Assembly (NCBI GenBank): GCA_037893245.1
Contig: JBAIAA010000078.1
Span: 992,001-1,056,000, forward strand
DNA length: 64,000 bases
Source of the DNA: Crossaster papposus
Lineage: Eukaryota; Echinodermata; Asteroidea; Velatida; Solasteridae
Direction of reading: 5' to 3'
A program made the position numbers and the translations under genes. The first letter of the stretch is position 1; every line of letters begins with the position of its first letter. This document shows, one piece after another, positions 1-12,921 of the stretch. A model generated the notes under the pieces. The model worked only from the letters and a program-made list of their open reading frames with translations, searched no databases and had not been told where the DNA came from.

Positions 1-1694
1 GTTTTGGGGCAAAAAACGAACTTGAACATACCCTGCGGCACTCTTGAAAAGTAATCGTTTTGGCCTAGGTGCAAAAAGCATTGACCCCTCGTGTGCGTGC
101 CACACGTATAATATACATGCTAGTACATGTACGTATACACCGATAGTGCATTATGTATTGAGCGAATGTATCACCACTGACATCGTTCGTGCAAGCACAT
201 TTACGCTCACCCAAGATGACACTAGCCGCCAACCTGTGAAACAGGATGACGTCATCAAGTTGCCCATGAGGAAGGGCGCCGCGTACGACAGGTAGGTAAA
301 CACGCTTTCGGCTACGCAGAATCCAACCCTGTAGACTTTGTAAACGTTGCTTGCACAATTCAAAGCACTTTTAACGGAAAAACAAAGTCGTATTTCCATA
401 AACTCGACCCAGGTGAAGACCCAATAGTGAACTCCAGTCTCGCCGACAGACACCACGAGGAAGACGTCATCAGGCCCACGTGACCTTATCTTAAAGGTGC
501 AATTGATTTAATCTTGGAAAATCAATAAAACATCAACCGCAAAAGACCGAAACTTGAATTTTGTGGCAATTAATCGAATAATCCAGGATCTTCATTTTAT
601 CTCCTGTGCGTGAAATCACGTGACCTTTCCTTCCGGTCAAAACCGGAAGTGCCTTATAATTTGAATGTGAAAAATGATATGAACTTACTTTCAACGATGT
701 TAGTGTCTGGCTAGAATAAACTATTCAAACAAATTCCGGCGACGTCATAACATGTTACAGCGCCCTCTAGCGGCAGGTTGAAAATGGTTAAAATGATTAA
801 TCTGTTGATGTGTGTTGCACAGTTTGCTGAAATAACTTTATAACTGGTGTATATAATCAGCTTCATGCTTAGAGCATATTGGGAAGGAGAAATATTTATG
901 ACGTCACCAAACCGGAAGTTACAATAAAAAAATCCTTTAAACTTTAAAAAGTCGCTTAAAAATCAACCGCTATAGATATAATCCAGATGTTTGCTTCAAA
1001 TAGCAAAGTTAAGACTGATCTCGAGTTTCTGTTAATTACGTCACAATGACGTCACCAAGTGTCAGATTACAAGCAACCAAATATTTCTAAATTTAATCTT
1101 TGAAAATCAATATAAAATCAACTGTAAGAGATCTGATTTAGATTTTTAAGGAAATTGATAGATTAATCCATGGTCTTCATAATTTGTATTACATGCAAAA
1201 AGACTTGACACTTCCTTCCGGTCCAAACCGGAAGTGCCTTATAATTTAAAAGTGGAAAACGATGCTAACTTACTTTCAACGATGTTAGGCGCTGGCTAGG
1301 TTGTAAGTAACAAAACAGTTAACAGTGACTTCATAAAATGTTAAAGCGCCCTCTAGCGTCATGTTGACAAATGTTACGTCATATTACGATTATATTTGAA
1401 TTATTACGTTTTTAGACGTTGAAGGCATATCTCAGCAACGGATCGTGTTAACATAACACCTCATTTTGTGTTGTTAGGTGATAGATAGTTGCACACAAAG
1501 TTCACAAACGTGTGACGTCATCGTTTTAATCAGTTTTAATTCATTTTACTCTGTTTAAATTAACTTAAATTAGTTTTCAATGATTTTAAATTGTTTTGAT
1601 GGTTTAAAAGTTCAATTTTTAAAATATTTAATAAAAACAAATTGTGAATGCGAAAAAGCCCTATGTTCTGTTCCTCGAACAGACGTAGTTCTAG
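1..1694 (+). repeat. Family A element, 3' part (cut by window start)
   Basis: Non-coding repeat, colinear in reverse complement with about 50061-51774 of this window. It contains two sub-units, each with the run TTCCGGT..ACCGGAA, a TTTCAACGATGTTAG block, a GCGCCCTCTAG block and TGACGTCA boxes. It ends in a perfect 7-bp hairpin (1667-1683, TCTGTTC-CTC-GAACAGA) followed 7 bases later by CTAG (1691-1694) and T-rich DNA. The short open frames over 44-456 recur in the copy at 51.4-51.9 kb and are read as by-products of repeat similarity, not genes. The element resembles non-autonomous Helentron-type 3' ends; that assignment is inference. Confidence 0.7.
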
Positions 1695-2712
1695 TTTCTT
1701 CTTCTTATTCTTGTTCTTCCGTCAATAAATCGCATAGACTTTGTACACGTTTCATTCTGCCAGTCACTTTTGTCATTAAACAGACTTCAATGTCATTGAA
1801 ACTTTGCACACACTCGGAACTCATACTGAGCTAGTGCCTAAAACTCGGATGTCATCATGACGTCACCACGTGACATGTGACGTCATCTTAAAGTTTTAAT
1901 AATTTAATCTTTGAAAATCAATACAAAATCAACCGCGAAAGACCGAAACTAGATGTTTGTGGGAATCGATAGAATAATTAAGGGTCTTCATTTTATCTCG
2001 TGTGCGTAAAATCACGTGACCCTTCCTTCCGGTCCAAACCGGAAGTGGCTTATAATTTAAAAGTGGAAAATGATTTGAACTTACTTTCAACGATGTTAGT
2101 CTCTAGCTAGGCTGCGCTCTACAAAAAAGTGATCGGTGACATCATAAATTGTTTTAGCGCCCTCTAGCGGCAGGTTGAACAATGTTTGAAATGAACAATC
2201 TGTTGATGTGTGTGGCGAAGTTTGTTCAAATCACTTTATAACTGATGTATATAATCAGCTTCATGATAGGAACAGGTTGACGGAAAGAAAAAAATATGAC
2301 GTCACCAGACCGGAAGTTATAATGAAATTACCTCTTTTCCTTTAAAAATTCCTAAAAAATTAACCCAGACAGATATAATCTTGTTTTTTGCTCTAAAGGT
2401 TAATGTAAAAGTACTTCTCAAACTTCCCTGTGTTTTGTAGCAAAAGGCGAACTTGGACATACCCTGAGACACCCTTGAAATTTCATGTTTTATGTCCTTG
2501 ATTGCACGGCGCCAGTATACGTGTACATAGTATTGAGCGTACTTGCACGTACGATGTCAGTACGCTCCCCACATTGTACAATAGAGAAGGGAAGGCGGGA
2601 CACTGGTATCCATTTGTACGGTGACATGTGAAACACGAGAGTCATCAACATAGGCCACGAGGAAGGGCGCCGCTTATGGCAGGTAGGTAAACGTGCCTTC
2701 GGCAACGCAGAA

Positions 2713-5244
2713 CTACTACGCGTGAATTATACACGTACCACAGTCAGTCCGCAGCGCACGCGTTAATAAGGTCATATCCCGTTGCAGGGCCGGCGTCGCA
2801 AATCGGCCACGAGATTTACGCGAGTAATTGCAGGAGTTCGACCGCTTTGTTTTCACGAGCTACACGTTGCAAACGAAGCAGTAATTTTCCAAGATGGCGT
2901 GGTAAGTGGAAAGCGAACGATTTTCTGAATGGAATGATATAAAATATGACGAGATTCAGTGTGTTTTTGGCAGAATTTTGTTCACTCGAAGTTAGAGTAT
3001 AATTTCAAGAAATGTTTTTGTCGTGTGTTTAGTTTCTGCGCCCTGACTGGACTAACAAATATTACCAAAAATGATCACTACACATTGATAAAAGAAGCAA
3101 TGATCTTTCGTTTGATATACAATTTAGCCTGTGGCGACATTTTTTTCATGTATTTTGCGACGATTTTCGTGCGCGCGATTTCAACTTTTTTGGCCATGTC
3201 TTTCGGCTTTACATACATGTACGCAGAACATGTATTTCATTATGCACACAAGCACATGTGTACATGTACATGTGCTGGATATGCACTAGATGCGATGGTG
3301 ATTGCACAGTAGCCTTATTTATATGATAAAGTTAGGTTTCTTTCATGTATAAAAACGACTTAGGCCTTTGTTTTTGTTCAAAATTATAACAAATTGTTTA
3401 ATAATAATACATTTAGTTACTACTATTATTGTGCTAAACTTCATAGTTCCTATTTCTGTCTTCCAATATGTTTCTTATACTAGGTAGCACTCGTCCACCA
3501 CCATGGCCATGCCCACCACCATGCCCACCGCAGCCATCGCAGCCATTGCCAGCATGTCAGGAGCCTCTACAGAAGGCCAAAGGCAACTCTTGTCCTTGGA
3601 TATTCTCTCACAAAGTATCTCAAAGAGAACATCACTACTAAAGTTGGTTGATTTGCAGGTAGTGACTCATCGCGGTACTACAATTTCTGACCTTAGAAAG
3701 TATCTGCTTCATCAGCATGACATCTGCTCTTATTCCTCCATGGCCTGACATTGTATTTGTAATGATTCATGTTGGGACAAATGATCTAGAGTTGGGTTTC
3801 CAAAGAAGTGTTGAAAATAGTTGAAGATTTAAATGTACTGGTGGATATGCAGCACGTGCTTTGTACATGTAGATTTAAAGGTTTTGTATTTTAGTTTTAA
3901 ATAATATACATGACTTTGTGTCAGTGTTGTGCAAACGCAATGCAGCTAAAACAGATCAAAACCGAGTCTGGCCGAGTCGGGTCAGTTTGTCAAAATAATA
4001 ATGCCCCAAACTATGCCAACAAAGTTTTGAGCTACAATGTAAATTTGACACAAACGGCATATAACTTTATTAATGCAGATTGTATTATTTCTATTATCAG
4101 TGATATAATTTATGTGCATTAACATTTATATTAGCAAAATTTATGTCTTATTTAAAATATTTTGTTTTTGCAATGTTAGAAGCGGGCATACATTGTAATT
4201 TAATATTTACAATAATTTAATGCCAAAGAAACTATGCCAAAAACATCAAGCAAAGATAAAACAAGCTTTATTTACTTTTATAATGAATCTCAATGGTTTG
4301 CACATTGAACATTATGCCAAAGATGAATAAGTTTTAACAATTTCAGGGTTTAATTTAACAATTTTATTCAAGCCATATAACATCAACAGGGTATGTTAAT
4401 GTAAGCGATAAAATTCAAGTTTCAGATAAAAAGTGCAGTTTCTTTTATAAACCAACCTCACAATACAGATATAAATTGTTGTAAACATTTGTATTTATCA
4501 ATGTTATTGTTATCAATACATTTTAAACAACGACTTCATTTGTCGCTTGTTTTTTGTTTATTTGGCTGTATACATTGTATTATGCAGGCAATAATATTAT
4601 TTTTTAATCAGTCCACTGTTAAAAAGAAAAAAACCCTGAATAGCAGATAAATCCTTTTCGCTCGAGCTTACAATTAAAAAAATACACAAAAAACAACTGC
4701 GTATTGAAATGTGCATGAACTACACGTTACACGAAGCCTTTTTCAATGACGTCATTTTCGACCAATGAGGGCGCAGGAAGACTATGGACTGTCATGGCGG
4801 GATGTTCCGTTTGTTAATTTATTGAGAAGGTTAAAATTTTCTGCGCCCTGACTGGACTAAGTTAAATCAACCCCAAAACTACAGTTTTGTGATAGAATAT
4901 GAAATTATCTTTAACATCAGTGTAAAATTGGGTTGTGGCCGCTGCCAGAAGATGGACAAAATTCGTCTTTTTTTAAAGGTCAATTTGTTGGTTGGGGATC
5001 TTTTTTTACGTTATAAATTTCACCCTCTAAATGTCATATAATTTCCAATCTGATTTGATAATATAACAAAATGTTTCCTTATCCAAAAGAAAATATACAT
5101 AAGACAGCCAGTGAATAAAACGGATGTTTCGGACCAAATTCCAGGCGTTGTCGCCAGCTCATTAAGTATTCAAAAACGAGGTCACGCACAAAGTGCCATG
5201 CATAAATCGCACATAAAAGAAACGGCTTTTCAGTGCGCTGCGGA
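2713..5244. other. Unique insert inside a family A element
   Basis: Sequence with no similarity to the surrounding repeat. It contains the SGNH-like relic (3503-3824) and a 23-bp exact direct repeat at 3033-3055 and 4838-4860. The direct repeat could be a target-site duplication of a smaller, nested insertion, or a remnant of local duplication. The rest (3825-4837) is AT-rich with no supported gene. Edges are approximate and come from where family A similarity stops. Confidence 0.5.
3503..3824 (+). pseudogene. SGNH/GDSL-hydrolase-like fragment, frameshifted
   Basis: The frame from 3503 encodes a Thr/Ala-rich start, then a stretch ending in HRGTTISDLRKYLL, and stops at 3748. A second frame one base over, from 3741 to TGA 3824, continues with IVFVMIHVGTNDLE. 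The pattern G-[AT]-T-I-x-D-L followed by h-h-I-H-V-G-T-N-D is the one seen in SGNH-hydrolase-like domains common in invertebrate mobile-element ORFs. The expected GDS nucleophile block reads SQS, the two halves are out of frame, and the later Asp/His block is absent, so this is a relic. An acceptor-like TTATACTAG lies just upstream (3477-3485). The family assignment rests on short motifs only. Confidence 0.45.
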
Positions 5245-7445
5245 CTGACTGTACCATATAATAGATGTACGCGAACTTTTGCACAAGTACTTTTAACAGA
5301 AAACAAATTGGTGTTCCCATCAAACTTAACCTCCGTAAATACTCTATAGTGCACTCGTGCCTTGCGGACAGACGTTGTGATGACGTTACCATGGGTCACG
5401 TGACGTCGTTTTAAACGTGCAATAGATTTAATGTTTAAAAATTAATAAAAAAATCAACCGCGTATGATCGGAACTTGAAGTTTGTGGGAATTGATATAAT
5501 ATTAAATCCATGATCTTCATTTTATCTCGTGTGCGTGAAATCCCGTGACCCTTCTTTCCGGTCGAAACCGGAAGTGGCTTATAATTTAAAAGTGGACCAT
5601 AATGTGAACTTAGTTTCAACGATGTTAGTCTCTGGCTAGTAGTGCTTTTCACAAAAAAATACCGGTAACACCATAACATGTTACAGCGCCCTCTAGCGGC
5701 AGTTTGAAAACTGTTAATAGCGCTGCTAAGCACACGCTTTTCTGCTAACCGAGCCTCCGTCTATTTCATGGGGACCGTAAGCAGTAAGCACAGCAAAAGG
5801 CACGCTTAACCTAGCGGAAAAATTTGCTTAAATCAGTGACGTAACAATAGAATCTCCATGCGCGCGCAAACGTTAGCACAAAAACGCCGTGAAATAGCGC
5901 TTAAGGTTAGCAAATTTTTCTGCTAAAGTTAGCACAACTTTTCCGCTAACTGATAAACAGCGCTATGAAATTGGGCCCAGTTGATTTGTTTTGCGAAGTT
6001 TGCTCAAATCACTGTATAACTGGTTTATATAATCAACATCTTGTTAGGAACAAGTTGGCGAAGACAAACAAATATGACGTCACTAGACCGAAAGTTACAA
6101 TGAAAAGACCTTTAAACCTTAAATAATTGCTGAAAAATCAACCGCGATAGATATAATTCTTTTTTTTGCTTTAAATAGACAAGTTCAGACAGCTCTCGAG
6201 CTGTATGTTAATGACGTCACGATGACGTCATCAAGTATCAGATTGCAAGCAACTAATGATTTGTAGATTTAATCTTTGAAAATCAATATCAAATCAAATG
6301 TAACAGATCTGATTTAGATTTTAACGGGAATTGATAGAATAATCCAGGGTCTTCATATTCGTATTACATGCAAAATGACTTGACCCTTCCTTCCGGTCCA
6401 AACCGGAAGTGCCTTATAATTTGAAAGTTGAAAATGATATGAATTTACTTTCAACGATGATAGTCTCTAGGTAGCCTGCACTCTACAAACAAAGTTACCG
6501 GTGACGTCATAAATTGTTATAACGCCCTCTAGTGGCAGGTTGAAAAGTTTTTAAAATGAATAATCAGTTCATTTTCGTGGAGATCAGTTTGCTCAAATCG
6601 CTTTATAATTGGTATTTATAATCAGCATCTTGTTAGGAACAAGTTGGCGGATAAAAACAAAATAATATGACGTCACTAGACCGGAAATTACAATTAAAAG
6701 ACCTTTAAACATTTCTAAAAATTAACCGCGAGAGATATAATCCAATTAATAATTTAAAATTTGCAGTTTTGAAAAAATTAAATACAGAAATTTATTAAAT
6801 GAAATCATAAATGTAATGAACAATACAAACAAAAAATGCGAAAAAGCCATATGCTCTGTTCCTTGAACAGACATATCTCTAGTTTTTTGCTTTTTCTTTT
6901 CCTCTTTCAGACTTTTTCCCATAGGATTTGTACACGTTTTTTCTGGCATAGCACTTCGACACTTTGGTAAATCCGATCGACTTGATACTTGGCATACATT
7001 TAGACAACCACCCAAGGACGGTCCTAGAAGAAATTCGTCGCGATTACGTCATTCAAGGTCACGTGACGTCATGTTAAAGGTAAAATTTTCCCCATAGGTT
7101 TTGTACACGTTTTTCTTCAGACTATTGATTTTGACACTTTGGTAAATCCGACCGACTTTAAACTTGGCATACACTTAGAACACCAGCCCCAGATGTTTCT
7201 GAAAGAAATTCGGCACGATTGCGTCTTTCAAGGTCACGTGACGTCACGTTAAATGTGCAAATTATTCCCCCATAGGTTTTGTATACGTTTTTCTTTAGAC
7301 TATTGACTTTGACACTTTCGTAAATTTGATCGACTTAAGACTTGGCACACACTTAGACCACCATCCACGGACGGCCCTAGAAGAAATTCGGCACGATTAC
7401 GTCATTCAAGGTCACGGGGCGTCACGTTAAAGTTTCTATTTTTTC

Positions 7446-9680
7446 CCCATAGGTTTTGTACACGTTTTTCTTCAGACTATTGACTTTGACACTTTAGTAA
7501 ATCCGACCGACTTGAAACTTGGCATACCCTTAGAACATCACTCATATATGGTTCTGGAAGAAATTCCGCACGATTGCGTCATTCAAGGTCACGTGACGGC
7601 ACGTTAAAGGTTCAATTTTTCCCCCATAGGTTTTGTACACGTTTTTCTTTAGACTATTGACTTTGACACTTTAGTAAATCCGATCGACTTTAGACTTGGC
7701 ACACACTTAGATCACCATCCACAGACGGTCCTAGAGGAAATTCGGCACGATTACGTCATTCAAGGTCACGGGGCGTCATGTTAAAGGTTCAATTTTCCAC
7801 CATAGGTTTTGTACACGTTTTTCTTTAGACTATTGACTTTGACACTTTAGTAAATCTGATCGACTTAAGACTTGGCACACACAAAAGATCATCACACACA
7901 TATTGAAAGACACTCGAAACAGCTCTGTGTTTGTCCACAAACACATGTCTAGTTTTTCCTTTTCTTTTTTTTTTCCACTTTCAGTGTTTTTACCCATAGG
8001 ATTTACACACGTTTGTTCTGCCAATACACTTTGGCACTTTGGTGTTTCCAATTGACTTGAGACTTGGTGTACACTTAGACCTCCACCCACAGATGGTCCT
8101 AGAAGAAATTTGGCTCGATTGCGTCATTCAAGGTCACGTGACGTCACGTTAAAGGTTTAATTTTCCCCATAGGTTTTGTACACGTTTTTCTTCAGACTAT
8201 TGACTTTGGCACTTCGGTAAATCCGACCGACTTGAAACTTAGCATACACTTAGAACACCACCCCCAGATGTTTCTGAAAGAAAGTCGGCACGATTGCATC
8301 ATTCAAGGTCACGTGACGTCACATTAAATGTTCACATTTTTCTCCCATTGGTTTTGTACACGTTTTTCTTTAGACTATTGACTTTGACACTTTAGTAAAT
8401 CCGATCGACTTAAGACTTGGCACACACTTAGACCACCATCCACGAACGGCCCTAGAAGAAATTCGGCACGATTACGTCATTCAAGGTCACGGGGCGTCAC
8501 GTTAAAGTTTCTATTTTTTCCCCATAGGTTTTGTACACGTTTTTCTTCAGACTATTGACTTTGACACTTTAGTAAATCCGACCGACTTGAAACTTGGCAT
8601 ACCCTTAGAACATCACTCATATATGGTTCTGGAAGAAATTCCGCACGATTGCGTCATTCAAGGTCACGTGACGGCACGTTAAAGGTTCAATTTTTCCCCC
8701 ATAGGTTTTGTACACGTTTTTCTTTAGACTATTGACTTTGACACTTTAGTAAATCCGATCGACTTTAGACTTGGCACACACTTAGATCACCATCCACAGA
8801 CGGTCCTAGAGGAAATTCGGCACGATTACGTCATTCAAGGTCACGGGGCGTCATGTTAAAGGTTCAATTTTCCACCATAGGTTTTGTACACGTTTTTCTT
8901 TAGACTATTGACTTTGACACTTTAGTAAATCTGATCGACTTAAGACTTGGCACACACAAAAGATCATCACACACATATTGAAAGACACTCGAAACAGCTC
9001 TGTGTTTGTCCACAAACACATGTCTAGTTTTTCCTTTTTTTTTTTTTTTCCACTTTCAGTGTTTTTACCCATAGGATTTACACACGTTTGTTCTGCCAAT
9101 ACACTTTGGCACTTTGGTGATTCCAATTGACTTGAGACTTGGTGTACACTTAGACCTCCACCCACAGATGGTCCTAGAAGAAATTTGGCTCGATTGCGTC
9201 ATTCAAAGTCACGTGACGTCACGTTAAAGGTTTAATTTTCCCCATAGGTTTTGTACACGTTTTTCTTCAGACTATTGACTTTGGCACTTCGGTAAATCCG
9301 ACCGACTTGAAACTTAGCATACACTTAGAACACCACCCCCAGATGTTTCTGAAAGAAAGTCGGCACGATTGCATCATTCAAGGTCACGTGACGTCACATT
9401 AAATGTTCACATTTTTCTCCCATTGGTTTTGTACACGTTTTTCTTTAGACTATTGACTTTGACACTTTAGTAAATCCGATCGACTTTAGACTTGGCACAC
9501 ACTTAGACCACCATCCACGAACGGCCCTAGAAGAAATTCGGCACGATTACATCATTCAAGGTCACGGGGCGTCCCGTTAAAGTTTCTATTTTTTCCCCAT
9601 AGGTTTTGTACACGTTTTTCTTCAGACTATTGACTTTGACACTTTAGTAAATCTGACCGACTTGAAACTTGGCATACCCT
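7446..9680 (+). repeat. Higher-order repeat of 1,075 bp, third copy with one monomer missing
   Basis: Positions 7446, 8521 and 9596 begin the same sequence with an exact spacing of 1,075 bp, about six monomers. The first two copies are nearly identical, including the terminal hairpin and its poly-T linker. In the third copy the sequence jumps near 9680 from the monomer starting at 9596 to the following one, losing about 175 bp. This is the footprint of recent amplification with unequal exchange. Confidence 0.85.
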
Positions 9681-9930
9681 TAGATCACCATCCACAGACG
9701 GTCCTAGAGGAAATTCGGCACGATTACGTCATTCAAGGTCACGGGGCGTCATGTTAAAGGTTCAATTTTCCACCATAGGTTTTGTACACGTTTTTCTTTA
9801 GACTATTGACTTTGACACTTTAGTAAATCTGATCGACTTAAGACTTGGCACACACAAAAGATCATCACACACATATTGAAAGACACTCAAAACAGCTCTG
9901 TGTTTGTCCACAAACACATGTCTAGTTTTT

Positions 9931-10196
9931 AGCTGTTTCGGCCTTTCAGCCGAAACAGCTTTTGTTTTCGTTAAAGTTTTTTTTTTTTTTTTTTTTTTTT
10001 TTCTTTTTAGCTGTTTCGGCAATTCAGCCGAAACAGCTATTGTAATCGTTAAGATTTTTTTTTTTCTTTATTTTTTTTTTTTTAGCTGTTTCGGCATTTC
10101 AGCCGAAACAGCTTTTGTTTTCGTTAAAGTTTTTTTTTTTCTTTTTTTTTTTTTTTAGCTGTTTCGGTTTTTCACCGAAACAGCTTTTGTAATCGT
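9931..10196 (+). repeat. Cluster of 5'-end palindromes in poly-T
   Basis: Four copies of a foldback with arm AGCTGTTTCGG(C) and complement (G)CCGAAACAGCT, loop ATTTCA or similar, each followed by TTTGTTTTCGTTAAAG or a variant and a long T-run. The cluster lies immediately after a terminal CTAG (9922-9925). Its arm equals the sequence just upstream of the satellite family's terminal hairpin. Similar clusters are at 41273-41360 and 44031-44240 (plus) and 48284-48441, 54321-54352 and 55120-55265 (minus). Confidence 0.85.
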
Positions 10197-11840
10197 TAAA
10201 GTTTTTTTTTTTCTTTTTTTTTTTTTTCTTTTTCAGACTTTTCTCCATAGGATTTGTACACGTTTGTTCAGACAGGTCACTTAGGTACTTTGATAAATCC
10301 GATCGACTTGAGACTTGGCACACATTTAGACAACCACGCAAGGACGGTCCTAGAAGAAATTCGTCGCGATTGCGTCACTCAAGGTCACATGACGTCACGT
10401 TAAAGGTTCAATTTTTTCCCATAGGTTTTGTACACGTTTTTCTTTAGACTATTGACTTTGACACTTTAGTAAATCCGATCGACTTGAGACTTGGCACACA
10501 CTTAGACCATTACTCATATATGGTTCTGGAAGAAATTCGGCACGATTGCGTCATTCAAGGTCATGTGACGTCACGTTAAAGTTCGATTTGTCCCCTATAG
10601 GTTTTGTACACGTTTTTCTTTAGACTATTGACTTCGACACTTAGTAAATCCGATCGACTTGAGACTTGGCACACACATAGACCACTATCCACAGACGGTC
10701 GTAAGATAAATTTGGCACGATTACGTCATTCAAGGTCACGGGGCGTCACGTTAAAGGTTCAATTTTCCCCCATAGGTTTTGTACACGTTTTTCTTTAGAC
10801 TATTGACTTTGACACTAGTAAATCTGATCGACTTGAGACTTGGCACACACAAAAGACCACCACATACATATTGAAAGTAACTGTAGACACTCGAAACAGC
10901 TCTGTGTTTGTACACAAACACATGTCTAGTTTTTTTTTTTTTTTCCTCTTTCAGACTTTTTCCCATAGGATTTGTACACGTTTGTTCTGGCATAGCACTT
11001 TGACACTTTGGTAAATCCGATCGACTTGAAACTTGGCATATATTTAGACAACCACCCAAGGACGGTCCTAGAAGAAATTCGTCGCGATTACGTCATTCAA
11101 GGTCACGTGACTTCGCGTTAAAGGTGAAATTTTCCCCATAGGTTTTGTACACGTTTTTCTTCAGACTATTGACTTTGACACTTTGGTAAATCCGACCGAC
11201 TTGAAACTTGGCATACACTTAGAACACCAGCCCCAGATGTTTCTGAAAGAAATTCGGCGCGATTGCGTCATTCAAGGTCACGTGACGTGACGTTAAAGGT
11301 GCAATTTGTTTCCCATAGGGTTTGTACACGTTTTTCTTTAGACTATTGACTTTGACACTTTCGTACATTTGATCGACTCGAGACTTAGCACACATCTCGA
11401 CCACCATCCCCAGGAGGGCCAAGGGAAAAATCGTCATAATGACGTCATCGTGGGTCATGTGACGTCACATTAAAGGTTCAATTTTCCCCATAGGATTTGT
11501 ACACGTTTTTTTCAACTAATAATCTTTGACACTTGTGTAAATCCAATCGACTTCAGACTTGGCACACATATAGACCACCACAAATACATATTGAAAGTAA
11601 CGTTAGACAATCGAAACAGCTCTGTGTTTGTCCACAAACACATGTCTAGTTTTTTTTTTTTTTTTTTTTGCCTTTTGTTCTCCATAGGATTTGTACACGT
11701 TTGTTCAGACAATACACTTTGACACTTTGGTAAATCCGATGGACTTGAGACTTGGCATACACTTAGACAACCACCCAAGGACGGTCCTAGAAGAAATTCG
11801 TCGCGATTACGTCATTCAAGGTCACGTGACTTAGCGTTAA

Positions 11841-12921
11841 AGGTTTAATTTGTCCCCCATAGGTTTTGTACACGTTTTTCTTTAGACTCTTGACTTTGAC
11901 ACTTAGTTAATCCGATCGACTTGAGACTTGGCACACACATAGACCACCATCCACAGACGGTCGTAGGAGAAATTTGGCACGATTACGTCACTCAAGGTTA
12001 CGGGGTGTCACGTTAAAGGTTCAATTTTCCCCCATAGGTTTTGTACACGTTTTTCTTTAGACTATTGACTTTGACACTTTAGTAAATCTGATCGACTTGA
12101 GACTTGGCACACACAAAAGATTACCACATACATATTGAAAGTAATTTTAGACACTCGAAACAGCTCTGTGTTTGTCCACAAACACATGTCTATTTTTTTT
12201 TTTTATTTTTTTTTTTTTTTTTTTTTGCCTTTTGTTCTCCATAGGATTTGTACACGTTTGTTCAGACAATACACTTTGACACTTTGGTAAATCCGATGGA
12301 CTTGAGACTTGGCATACACTTAGACAACCACCCAAGGACGGTCCTAGAAGAAATTCGTCGCGATTACGTCATTCAAGGTCACGTGACTTAGCGTTAAAGG
12401 TGAAATTTTTCCCATAGGTTTTGTACACGTTTTTCTTCAGACTATTGAATTTGACACTTTGGTCAATCCGACCGACTTGAAACTTGCCATACACTCAGAA
12501 CACCACCACCAGATGTTTCTGAAAGAAATTCAGCACGATTGCGTCATTCAAGGTCACGTGACGTCAAGTTAAAGGTTTAATTTGTCCCCCATAGGTTTTG
12601 TACACGTTTTTCTTTAGACTCTTGACTTTGACACTTAGTTAATCCGATCGACTTGAGACTTGGCACACACATAGACCACCATCCACAGACGGTCGTAGGA
12701 GAAATTTGGCACGATTACGTCACTCAAGGTTACGGGGTGTCACGTTAAAGGTTCAATTTTCCCCCATAGGTTTTGTACACGTTTTTCTTTAGACTATTGA
12801 CTTTGACACTTTAGTAAATCTGATCGACTTGAGACTTGGCACACACAAAAGATTACCACATACATATTGAAAGTAATTTTAGACACTCGAAACAGCTCTG
12901 TGTTTGTCCACAAACACATGT
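11841..12921 (+). repeat. 731-bp tandem duplication within the array
   Basis: About 350 bp starting at 11841 recurs at 12572 (offset 731 bp) almost unchanged, including the same private variants (CTTGACTTTGACACTTAGTT and GGTTACGGGGTGTCACG). This is local segmental duplication spanning a terminal hairpin. Confidence 0.8.

Larger units (their letters stand above)
1695..6882 (+). repeat. Second family A element, interrupted by an insert
   Basis: It starts in T-rich DNA with a cATAGACTTTGTACACG block (about 1733-1750), as does the 5' end of the reverse copy near 52.47 kb, and ends with hairpin 6855-6871 (TCTGTTC-CTT-GAACAGA) plus CTAG at 6879-6882. The repeat is colinear with 1-325 up to about 2712, stops, and resumes near 5245 with sequence matching about 325-510, so roughly 2.5 kb of unrelated DNA sits inside it. 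Further sub-units (about 5400-6010 and 6210-6740) carry the ETS-like palindrome and CTCF-like core. Confidence 0.6.

Noticed and set aside
65..456. Open frames at the left end (KQRLQSLQGW..VYLPVVRGALP) that recur at 51397-51864
   Set aside because: Both lie in inverted copies of the non-coding family A element; the similarity is explained by DNA identity, the two differ in length and ends, and no domain is recognised.
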